Shown: positions 1 through 5,332 of the stretch, piece after piece
How the letters are laid out: each line of letters opens with the position of its first letter
How positions within the stretch are numbered: the first letter of the stretch is position 1
Source: Oscillospiraceae bacterium
GTDB lineage: Bacteria > Bacillota_A > Clostridia > Oscillospirales > Oscillospiraceae
DNA length: 8,314 nt
Reading direction: 5' to 3'
Assembly: GCA_017549325.1 (NCBI GenBank)
Contig: JAFYVA010000026.1
Location: 1-8,314 of the forward strand
Position numbers and translations under genes: made by a program
Notes under the pieces: model-generated
The model's database searches: none
What the model was told of the DNA's origin: nothing
The model's input: only the letters and a program-made list of their open reading frames with translations

Positions 1-899
1 AACTTGTCAGCATAGGGCTTGCAGTGCATGGGATCCTTGGCGCGCATCTCGAGGATGAAGTTCAGCTTCTCGTCGGTGACAACGCCATCGGTATCGTGGA
101 TGTAGCCATCGGGACCGGCGAAGTAGGTAACAGCAGCACCCAGCTGAGCAGCCTTCTTCATGATACCCCAACCCACGTTGCCGTAGCCGGAGATGGCAAT
201 GCGCTTGCCCTCGATGGAGTCATTCTCGTGAGCGAGAACTTCCTGCAGATAGTACACAGCACCGTAACCGGTAGCCTCGGGACGGATCAGGGAGCCGCCG
301 TAGGTCAGGCCCTTACCGGTGAGAACGCCGTTCTCCCAGACGCCCTTGAGGCGACGATACTGACCGTACAGGTAGCCGATCTCACGGCCGCCAACGCCCA
401 TGTCACCGGCGGGAACGTCGATGTCGGGTCCGATGTAGCGGTACAGAGCGGTCATATAGCTCTGGCAGAAACGCATGACCTCGGCGTCGGACTTGCCGGC
501 GGGATCGAAGTCGGAACCGCCCTTGGCGCCGCCCAGAGGCAGGCCGGTCAGGCTGTTCTTGAAGGTCTGCTCAAAGCCCAGGAACTTGATGATGCCTTCG
601 TAAACGTTCTTCTGGAAGCGCAGGCCGCCCTTGTAGGGGCCGATAGCGCCGTTGAACTGGCAGCGCCAGCCGCGGTTGGTGTGCCACTGACCATTGTCGT
701 CGCACCACACAACACGGAAGGTGAACATACGCTCAGGCTCGACCATACGGCCCAGCAGGTCGACCTTCTCATACTCGGGATGAGCATCGATCACAGGCTC
801 CAGAGAGGACAGCACTTCCTCGACGGTCTGGACGAACTCGGGCTCATTGCCGTGCTTGGTCTTCACATTCTCCAGCACGCTAGCCAGATAAGCATTCAT
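1..899 (-). CDS. gdhA: NADP-type glutamate dehydrogenase, C-terminus cut by window edge
   Basis: This enzyme interconverts 2-oxoglutarate plus ammonia and glutamate in the cytoplasm, using NAD(P)H. The frame gives 299 residues of a family that is usually about 445 long, so only the C-terminal third is missing, off the left edge. The substrate domain shows PYKGGLRF with Lys90, LPLGGAKGGSDFDP with the catalytic Lys126, and PAGDMGVGGREIG with Asp166. The nucleotide domain begins near residue 231 with a Rossmann loop, SGYGNVGWG (237-245). The ATG at 899 is chosen because GAGGAGGA lies just upstream on the minus strand, at about 905-914. The protein starts MNAYLASVLENVK. The gene is divergent from the phosphoribosyltransferase and has its own promoter. 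The family is certain. NADP over NAD specificity is inferred from overall similarity to the hexameric bacterial type, and the missing C-terminus was not seen. Confidence 0.96.
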   Translation of the reverse strand, partial: MNAYLASVLENVKTKHGNEPEFVQTVEEVLSSLEPVIDAHPEYEKVDLLGRMVEPERMFTFRVVWCDDNGQWHTNRGWRCQFNGAIGPYKGGLRFQKNVYEGIIKFLGFEQTFKNSLTGLPLGGAKGGSDFDPAGKSDAEVMRFCQSYMTALYRYIGPDIDVPAGDMGVGGREIGYLYGQYRRLKGVWENGVLTGKGLTYGGSLIRPEATGYGAVYYLQEVLAHENDSIEGKRIAISGYGNVGWGIMKKAAQLGAAVTYFAGPDGYIHDTDGVVTDEKLNFILEMRAKDPMHCKPYADK

Positions 900-964
900 A
901 ATAATTTCCTCCTCAAATTTTTGTTCTTTGTTGAGAATTATCTAACGACGGACGCTATGTTTCC

Positions 965-978
965 ATCATCTTGATGAT
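965..978. repeat. Palindrome ATCATC-TT-GATGAT over the gdhA promoter
   Basis: This is a perfect 6-base inverted repeat with a 2-base centre. It overlaps the predicted -10 (974-979) and the expected start of transcription near 967. That is a typical place for a repressor operator. No regulator is identified, and the role is inferred from position only. Confidence 0.45.
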
Positions 979-1002
979 AGCACCATTCCCCCCGTTTCTC
1001 AA
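974..1002 (-). promoter_or_regulatory. Predicted sigma-A promoter of gdhA
   Basis: On the minus strand TTGAGA (997-1002) is followed after exactly 17 bases by TATCAT (974-979). A TGC just before it makes an extended -10. The predicted start near 967 gives a leader of roughly 70 bases before the ATG at 899. Confidence 0.65.
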
Positions 1003-1142
1003 CCCCATTCTTTGGAATTCCCGCCGCTTTCCTGTAAAAAAAACGACTTGTTTTTTGTGCATTTTGTTGTTTCGTCATTTAAAGTGCAATATCGTTTTTC
1101 ACATTTTCTACGATTTTTTCTCCGTTTCACCGCGTGTTTGTC

Positions 1143-1170
1143 TTGACTTTTCCCGCTGTCATTCTATAAT
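1143..1170 (+). promoter_or_regulatory. Predicted sigma-A promoter of the phosphoribosyltransferase gene
   Basis: TTGACT (1143-1148) and a perfect TATAAT (1165-1170) are separated by 16 bases. The predicted start is near 1177, giving a leader of about 60 bases. Confidence 0.75.
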
Positions 1171-1171
1171 G

Positions 1172-1200
1172 GAAAAGGGGTGATTTTCCGCCCCTTTTTC
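1172..1200. repeat. Inverted repeat GAAAAGGGG / CCCCTTTTTC at the transcription start
   Basis: GAAAAGGGG (1172-1180) and CCCCTTTTTC (1191-1200) can pair across a 10-base loop and are followed by a T-rich end. The shape is that of a terminator, but the predicted start near 1177 falls inside the left arm, so the new transcript would carry only part of the stem. It may be an operator, or a terminator for transcripts coming from outside. Confidence 0.4.
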
Positions 1201-1214
1201 AATGTGATCAACCG

Positions 1215-1228
1215 CTTTTTGCAAAAAG
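1215..1228. repeat. 14-base palindrome CTTTTTGCAAAAAG overlapping the ribosome site
   Basis: This perfect palindrome shares its right end with the ribosome-binding sequence AAAGGAG (1225-1231) that serves the ATG at 1239. It could bind a protein or weakly mask the ribosome site in RNA. The stem is short and AU-rich, so any RNA effect would be modest. Confidence 0.3.
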
Positions 1229-1238
1229 GAGTACTACC

Positions 1239-1799
1239 ATGACCTATTCTCTCAATGTGGCGGGTCTCCAGCGTGAGCTGCCCATCTGCAAGGTGACCGA
1301 CGACCTCTACATCGGCGCATTTATCGTCTTTGGCGATGCCGAGCTCACCGTGGCCTGCGCCCGCGAGATGCTCAAGCTGGTGCCGCAGGAGGAGTATGAC
1401 TACCTCTTCACCGCCGAGGCCAAGTCCATCCCCCTCATCCACGAGATGGCACGCCAGAGCGGCGCGAAGAAGTATTTTCTGGCCCGTAAGGGTCCCAAGG
1501 TCTATATGCCCGATCCCATCTGCGTGGAGGATCACTCCATCACCACCGCCCATGCCCAGGAGCTGTACTTAGGCAGCGACGATGCTGCGCTGATCCGCGG
1601 CAAGCGCATCCTCATTATGGACGATGTGATCTCCACCGGCGGCTCTTTGCTGGCCATGGAGGCCCTCATCAAGGAGGCCGGCGGCATCGTGGCCGGCAAG
1701 ATCGCCGTGCTGGCTGAGGGCGACGCCGCCAAGCGCGATGACATCAAGTTCCTCGCCCCCCTGCCCCTGTTCAATGCCGACAGTACGGTGAAGGGCTAA
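1239..1799 (+). CDS. Phosphoribosyltransferase family protein, Apt-like
   Basis: This 186-residue cytoplasmic protein belongs to the type I phosphoribosyltransferase fold, whose members join a base to PRPP and release pyrophosphate. The PRPP-binding loop is clear: ILIMDDVISTGGSL at 124-137, with the acidic pair Asp128-Asp129. The N-terminus (about 1-55) and the segment YDYLFTAEAKSIPL (53-66) resemble a clostridial subgroup that databases usually call adenine phosphoribosyltransferase. The base-side motif EAKSIP differs from the EARGF/ESRGF of classical Apt, so the substrate base is not certain. The start is supported by AAAGGAG at 1225-1231. The gene is monocistronic between a strong promoter and a terminator. 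Adenine salvage fits the nearby adenine deaminase gene, but that is inference. Xanthine or another base cannot be excluded. Confidence 0.85.
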   Translation: MTYSLNVAGLQRELPICKVTDDLYIGAFIVFGDAELTVACAREMLKLVPQEEYDYLFTAEAKSIPLIHEMARQSGAKKYFLARKGPKVYMPDPICVEDHSITTAHAQELYLGSDDAALIRGKRILIMDDVISTGGSLLAMEALIKEAGGIVAGKIAVLAEGDAAKRDDIKFLAPLPLFNADSTVKG

Positions 1800-1820
1800 A
1801 TTTCCCCATAAACGACAACT

Positions 1821-1855
1821 CCCCGCTGTGTGTCCACGCAGCGGGGATGTTTTTT
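1821..1855 (+). terminator. Intrinsic terminator of the phosphoribosyltransferase gene
   Basis: A long GC-rich hairpin begins CCCCGCTGTG and closes with CGCAGCGGGG. It has about 11 pairs including one G-T and a 4-base loop, and is followed by a run of six T after AATG-like spacing bases (T at 1850-1855). It begins about 20 bases after the stop codon. Confidence 0.88.
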
Positions 1856-1884
1856 GTCTGAATTGTAAACTTTTCCGCAAAATA

Positions 1885-1912
1885 TTGCATTATATCGAAA
1901 ACTTTGTATACT
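1885..1912 (+). promoter_or_regulatory. Predicted promoter of the membrane protein/lipoprotein operon
   Basis: TTGCAT (1885-1890) and TATACT (1907-1912) are spaced by 16 bases, or 17 if the -35 is read one base earlier. The site lies after the preceding terminator and about 40 bases before the ATG at 1954. No other promoter of this quality is seen before the two lipoprotein genes. Confidence 0.6.
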
Positions 1913-1953
1913 GGTCGTAGAAGAAGCATTTACACCGCGGGAAAGGAGCGACG

Positions 1954-2439
1954 ATGAAAAAGGCAGTTTTATCCCTCTCCCCGCTGCTGTTGCTCACCGT
2001 TGCCTATGCCAACAGTTCGTGGGTCTGGATCTCGGAAACACGCCCGTGGGACGTGCTCCCATGGGTGATCGTTGGTACGCTTGTAATAGAGATTTTCGCT
2101 ATCCGCCTCTTCGGCGGTGACAAACGCACAGGGCGTATCGCCCTCTTCGTCACGCTGGGCAATCTCCTCTCCTTCCTCGCCCCCTATCTTATTAAGTGGG
2201 CCGCCTATACTATGGATGGCTTTGGCTTTGATAAGTACCTCAACCATGCCCCCTCTTTCATCACAGGCACATTCTATTTCGCACTGACACTGATCGTGGA
2301 ATTGCCGCTGGTGTACTGCTCTCTCGTCCCCAGGGAAAAACCCAGCCGCAAACTGATGTGGACGGTGATCGCTGCCAATGTCGTCACCACCGCACTGGTC
2401 GCCATCATAGAGCATACTCTCTGCCAAGGGCAGTGGTAA
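1954..2439 (+). CDS. Hypothetical polytopic membrane protein
   Basis: I do not recognise a named family for this 161-residue protein. It begins with a signal-like hydrophobic segment (about 3-18) ending AYANSS, which could be cleaved after AYA or stay as a membrane anchor. About four further hydrophobic helices follow, at roughly 35-53, 62-84, 103-124 and 134-153. Charged residues sit in the short loops, for example GGDKRTGR at 54-61 and PREKPSRK at 126-133. There is no visible catalytic motif. The start is set by AAAGGAG (1942-1948) six bases before the ATG. It is the first gene of a likely operon, only 18 bases before the first lipoprotein gene. The context suggests a cell-envelope role next to the lipoproteins; nothing more specific is supported. 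Confidence 0.8.
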   Translation: MKKAVLSLSPLLLLTVAYANSSWVWISETRPWDVLPWVIVGTLVIEIFAIRLFGGDKRTGRIALFVTLGNLLSFLAPYLIKWAAYTMDGFGFDKYLNHAPSFITGTFYFALTLIVELPLVYCSLVPREKPSRKLMWTVIAANVVTTALVAIIEHTLCQGQW

Positions 2440-2457
2440 CTGCGAAAGGAGCTCACT

Positions 2458-2922
2458 ATGAAAAAGAAAAGCATTCTGTTCACCGCCGCTACACTTTTTC
2501 TCTGTCTTTCCCTGCTGTTGTGTGGGTGTCAACAAAAGCCGCAGATGGTGGTCGGTGAAATAAGCGATCTGAATGTGCGCGACGACCTCGGCATTACTGT
2601 GACGGTTGACCCTGAGACATTAACGCGAGAGAGCGCACTGTTTCTTTTCTCTTCGGAAACAGCCGTGCCCTACTCCTACGGTGATGACTACTGCCTTGAG
2701 GTGCTGCAAGATGACGGCTGGCACAGTATTGACGCGATCCTCTCCTATCTATTTATGAAGGGAGACCCCTCCATCGGAACTCCTTCAGAGTTGACCGCCG
2801 ATTGGTCAAGTGATTGCGGAAAATTGCCCAAGGGTGCGTATCGTCTGCTGGCAGATGTGTATCCTGCAAACAACGCTGATGCAGAGCCGTTCTACGTCTC
2901 CTGCGAGTTTACGATCAAATAG
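2458..2922 (+). CDS. Putative lipoprotein with Ig-like (Big_14-type) domain, copy 1
   Basis: This is a 154-residue exported protein with a lysine-rich start (MKKK), a hydrophobic core at 5-21 and a lipobox LCGC in which Cys24 would carry the lipid anchor. The mature part (about 30-154) has the pattern of a small beta-sandwich. It shows SDLNVRDDLGITVTV (36-50), YGDDYCLEVLQDDGW (74-88), GKLPKGAYRL (121-130) and a final FYVSCEFTI (145-153). I associate the W and 'KLPxGxYRL' pattern with the bacterial Ig-like Big_14 type found in Firmicutes lipoproteins; this is recognition by eye. It is paralogous to the next gene, with the same length and many identical stretches. AAAGGAG at 2445-2451 supports the start. 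The function is unknown, and surface binding or envelope sensing are guesses. Confidence 0.82.
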   Translation: MKKKSILFTAATLFLCLSLLLCGCQQKPQMVVGEISDLNVRDDLGITVTVDPETLTRESALFLFSSETAVPYSYGDDYCLEVLQDDGWHSIDAILSYLFMKGDPSIGTPSELTADWSSDCGKLPKGAYRLLADVYPANNADAEPFYVSCEFTIK

Positions 2923-2945
2923 CACCCAAAGAAAAGGATAACAAC

Positions 2946-3410
2946 ATGAAAAAGAAGTATATCCTGCTTACCACCGCTATACTCCTCCTCTGTCTTGCAC
3001 TATTGTGCGGCTGTCAGCGTAAGCCGAAGATGATAGTTGGGGAACTGAGCGATCTAAATGTCCGTGATGACCTGGGGATTACTTTGACTGTTAAGCCAGA
3101 AACACTGACAGCGACCCGCGGCGATTTTGTCTTGCAGAATAGCAGCGATATTGACTATGGTTATGGTGACAGCTTTTATGTGGAAATTTTGACACAAGAT
3201 GGTTGGAAACAACTTAAAGCTGATACCATCTCTCACCTCCTGATGTATTATGCTTCACCCGATGAAACCATAACCTTTGAGTATGGTTGGGAGCATATGT
3301 ATGGCAAACTGCCTGCCGGAGACTACCGCTTGTTAAAGGAGATCCTCCCTCCCGACTTCCCCGAGAACAAAGACTCTTTCTACATCTCCTGCGAATTCAC
3401 CATTGAATAA
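2946..3410 (+). CDS. Putative lipoprotein with Ig-like (Big_14-type) domain, copy 2
   Basis: This second 154-residue lipoprotein starts MKKKYILL and has lipobox LCGC with Cys23 as the predicted lipidated residue. It shares with copy 1 the block DLNVRDDLGIT (36-46), the DGW element (85-87), GKLPAGDYRLL (120-130) and the ending FYISCEFTIE. It differs mainly in the middle (about 55-118), where it carries FEYGWEHMYGKL in place of the copy 1 sequence and looks closer to the family consensus. The gene follows copy 1 after 23 bases with a weaker AAAAGGA site (2932-2938), and it ends 7 bases before a terminator. Its base composition is visibly more AT-rich than that of copy 1. The pair arose by tandem duplication and then diverged. 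No function can be assigned. Confidence 0.83.
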   Translation: MKKKYILLTTAILLLCLALLCGCQRKPKMIVGELSDLNVRDDLGITLTVKPETLTATRGDFVLQNSSDIDYGYGDSFYVEILTQDGWKQLKADTISHLLMYYASPDETITFEYGWEHMYGKLPAGDYRLLKEILPPDFPENKDSFYISCEFTIE

Positions 3411-3417
3411 CCCCTCT

Positions 3418-3446
3418 CCCCCGCCCTATGGGCGGGGGTTTTATTA
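3418..3446 (+). terminator. Intrinsic terminator of the lipoprotein operon
   Basis: CCCCCGCCC (3418-3426) and GGGCGGGGG (3430-3438) form a 9-pair stem with a 3-base loop, followed by TTTTATTATT. It starts 7 bases after the stop codon of the second lipoprotein gene. Confidence 0.9.
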
Positions 3447-3488
3447 TTCCTTCTTATATCTAACAAGCAAATCTTCACAAAAAAAGTA

Positions 3489-3517
3489 TGGACACCTAAC
3501 ATAAGTTGTGATAATAT
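3489..3517 (+). promoter_or_regulatory. Predicted promoter of ade
   Basis: TGGACA (3489-3494) lies 17 bases before TAATAT (3512-3517). An alternative -10, GATAAT at 3510-3515 with an extended TGT, overlaps it. The predicted start of transcription is then around 3522-3525, giving a very short leader with no room for a purine riboswitch. Confidence 0.5.
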
Positions 3518-3539
3518 GAGGAATAATCAAAAATTATCA
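3509..3539. repeat. Nested inverted repeats between the ade promoter and start codon
   Basis: TGATAAT (3509-3515) pairs perfectly with ATTATCA (3533-3539). Inside this, ATAAT (3523-3527) can instead pair with ATTAT (3533-3537). The right arm ends one base before the ribosome site AAGGAGG (3541-3547). The placement across the -10 and up to the ribosome site suggests a possible operator for ade. The sequence is very AT-rich, so chance pairing is possible. Confidence 0.35.
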
Positions 3540-3554
3540 TAAGGAGGCGCGTCT

Positions 3555-5285
3555 ATGGCAGCAAGAGAGAGCTACGCAGGAAAGATCAACCGCAAAATGG
3601 TGAAAAAGCTCCACATCATCGATGTGGCGGCAGGTCGGGAAAAGGCCGATCTGGTACTGAAAAACGCCACCTATGTCAACGTCTTTTCCAACGAACTGTG
3701 TCACGGCGACATCGCCGTGGCGGAGGGTCTCATCGTGGGCATGGGCCAGTACAGCGGCCACACGGAGGTGGACGTTGCCGGCAAGATCGTACTGCCGGGT
3801 TTCATCGACGCCCACATCCATCTGGAGAGCTCGCTGGTGAGCCCCAAGGAGTTTGCCAAGGCGGTGCTGCCTCACGGCACCACCACCGTCATCACCGATC
3901 CCCACGAGATCGCCAACGTCATGGGCACCGACGGCATCGAGTATATGCTGCAGGCCACGGAGGACTTGCCGGTGGACGTGCGCTTCATGCTGCCCTCCTG
4001 CGTCCCCGCCACGCCCATGGATGAATCGGGCGCCAACCTCGACTACCGCGCCATTGACAGTTTCTATGACCATCCCCGCGTACAGGGCTTGGCAGAGATG
4101 ATGAACTTCGTCGGCGCCATCAACGGCGATACGCAGGTGGTGGAGAAGATCGTGGCCAGTCAGGCGCACCACAAGAAGATCGACGGCCACGCACCCGATC
4201 TGGTGGGCAACGATCTCAACGCCTACATCGCCGCAGGTGTGTACTCCGACCACGAGTGCCACGACTTGGCCGATGCCATCGCCAAGCTGCAGCGCGGTCA
4301 GTTCATTATGATCCGCGAGGGCACGGCGGCGCGGAATCTCGACGCCCTTGCCCCGCTCCTGTGCGATCAGTACATCGAGCGGTGTATGTTCTGCACCGAC
4401 GATAAGCATCCCAACGACCTGTTGGAGAAGGGGCACATCGACTACATCGTCAAGCGGGCGATAGAGCTGGGTGTGGCCCCCATCACCGCCATCCGCGCCG
4501 CCTGTCACAACGCCGCGCGGTACTTCCTGCTGAACAACCGCGGTGCCATCGCACCGGGCTATCTGGGCGACTTCGTCATCATCGACAACTTCGAGAACTT
4601 CCACATTGAGAAGGTCTATAAAAAGGGCGTGCTGATGGTGGAGGATGGCGCGGTGCAGGACTTTGATGCACCCAAGGTGGACGATTATCTGGAGACCAAG
4701 GCCCACGACACCTTCCACGTGGGCACGCTGACGGCCAAGGACTTCGCCGACCACCGCCCCCGCGGCGTCATCGGCATGGTCAACGGCGAGATCACCACCA
4801 CCGACGCAGGCTACGCCGACCGCATCGCCGTGGACTACGACGTGCTGAAGATCGCCGTGGTGGAGCGGCACAAGAACACCCACCATATCGGTATCGGTTA
4901 TATTCAGGGCTACGGCCTCACCTCAGGCGCAGTGGCCACCTCTATCAGCCACGATTCCCACAACATCATCGTGGTGGGCACCAACGAGGAGGACATGGCC
5001 GCGGCGGTGAACCGCCTCGTGGAGCTCAAGGGCGGCATCGTGGTGCTGGATCAGGGCGAGGTGACGGCGGAGGTGCCGCTGGCCATCGCCGGTATCATGT
5101 CCGACGAGCCCTTGGTGGAGGTGAACCGCAAGCTGGAGGAGGCCAAGGAGAAGGCCTTCGCCGCCGGTGTCAACCGTGGCATCGACCCGTTTATGACCCT
5201 CAGCTTCATGGCACTGCCCGTCATCCCCACGCTGCGCATCACCACCCGCGGCGTCATCGACACCGTGACACAGCAGTATGTGTAA
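3555..5285 (+). CDS. ade: Adenine deaminase
   Basis: This cytoplasmic amidohydrolase converts adenine to hypoxanthine and ammonia in purine salvage. The 576 residues match the usual length of bacterial Ade (about 570-590). Metal-site and active-site motifs are intact: GFIDAHIHLESS (82-93) with His87 and His89, TDPHEIANVMG (114-124), DGHAPDL (210-216) with His212, YSDHECHD (230-237) and FCTDDKHP (279-286). The C-terminal Ade domain is complete through DPFMTLSFMALPVIP. The start is set by AAGGAGG at 3541-3547, seven bases before the ATG. The gene stands alone between its own promoter and a terminator shared with the convergent transporter gene. The product hypoxanthine would need a hypoxanthine phosphoribosyltransferase, which is not in this window. 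Assignment is firm; strength of expression and regulation are unknown. Confidence 0.97.
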   Translation: MAARESYAGKINRKMVKKLHIIDVAAGREKADLVLKNATYVNVFSNELCHGDIAVAEGLIVGMGQYSGHTEVDVAGKIVLPGFIDAHIHLESSLVSPKEFAKAVLPHGTTTVITDPHEIANVMGTDGIEYMLQATEDLPVDVRFMLPSCVPATPMDESGANLDYRAIDSFYDHPRVQGLAEMMNFVGAINGDTQVVEKIVASQAHHKKIDGHAPDLVGNDLNAYIAAGVYSDHECHDLADAIAKLQRGQFIMIREGTAARNLDALAPLLCDQYIERCMFCTDDKHPNDLLEKGHIDYIVKRAIELGVAPITAIRAACHNAARYFLLNNRGAIAPGYLGDFVIIDNFENFHIEKVYKKGVLMVEDGAVQDFDAPKVDDYLETKAHDTFHVGTLTAKDFADHRPRGVIGMVNGEITTTDAGYADRIAVDYDVLKIAVVERHKNTHHIGIGYIQGYGLTSGAVATSISHDSHNIIVVGTNEEDMAAAVNRLVELKGGIVVLDQGEVTAEVPLAIAGIMSDEPLVEVNRKLEEAKEKAFAAGVNRGIDPFMTLSFMALPVIPTLRITTRGVIDTVTQQYV

Positions 5286-5290
5286 CACCA

Positions 5291-5326
5291 CAAAAAAGTC
5301 CCCCGTCCGTGACGAACGGACGGGGG
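5291..5326. terminator. Shared terminator between convergent ade and symporter genes
   Basis: CCCCCGTCCGT (5300-5310) and ACGGACGGGGG (5316-5326) form an 11-pair stem with a 5-base loop. On the minus strand it is followed by ACTTTTTTG, a strong terminator for the symporter gene. On the plus strand the tail is only ATTCGTTT, so it is weaker for ade but is the only candidate there. Confidence 0.88.
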
Positions 5327-5332
5327 ATTCGT

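Larger units (their letters stand above)
900..1238. other. Divergent intergenic region between gdhA and the phosphoribosyltransferase
   Basis: There is no credible gene here. The region holds the gdhA leader and promoter on the left and the phosphoribosyltransferase promoter on the right, each with inverted repeats listed separately. Between them, about 1030-1140, is an AT-rich stretch with A and T runs. It includes a weak A/T hairpin (AAAAAAC at 1038-1044 with GTTTTTT at 1050-1056) that I cannot assign a role. Confidence 0.8.

Noticed and set aside
24..974. Open frame of 316 codons on the plus strand opposite gdhA
   Set aside because: It is antisense to glutamate dehydrogenase, has no ribosome site and has no recognisable protein motif.
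971..1183. Small open frame of 70 codons in the gdhA upstream region
   Set aside because: It runs through both predicted promoters and AT-rich non-coding sequence, with no ribosome site.
3440..3554. Purine riboswitch upstream of ade
   Set aside because: Only about 115 bases lie between the terminator and the ATG, most of them promoter. No conserved purine-aptamer stems or loop motifs are visible.
3537..4886. Long open frame of 449 codons on the minus strand opposite ade
   Set aside because: It is the antisense shadow of a firmly identified gene with strong GC-biased third positions. Its translation is rich in His, Val, Asp and Gly and resembles no protein family.
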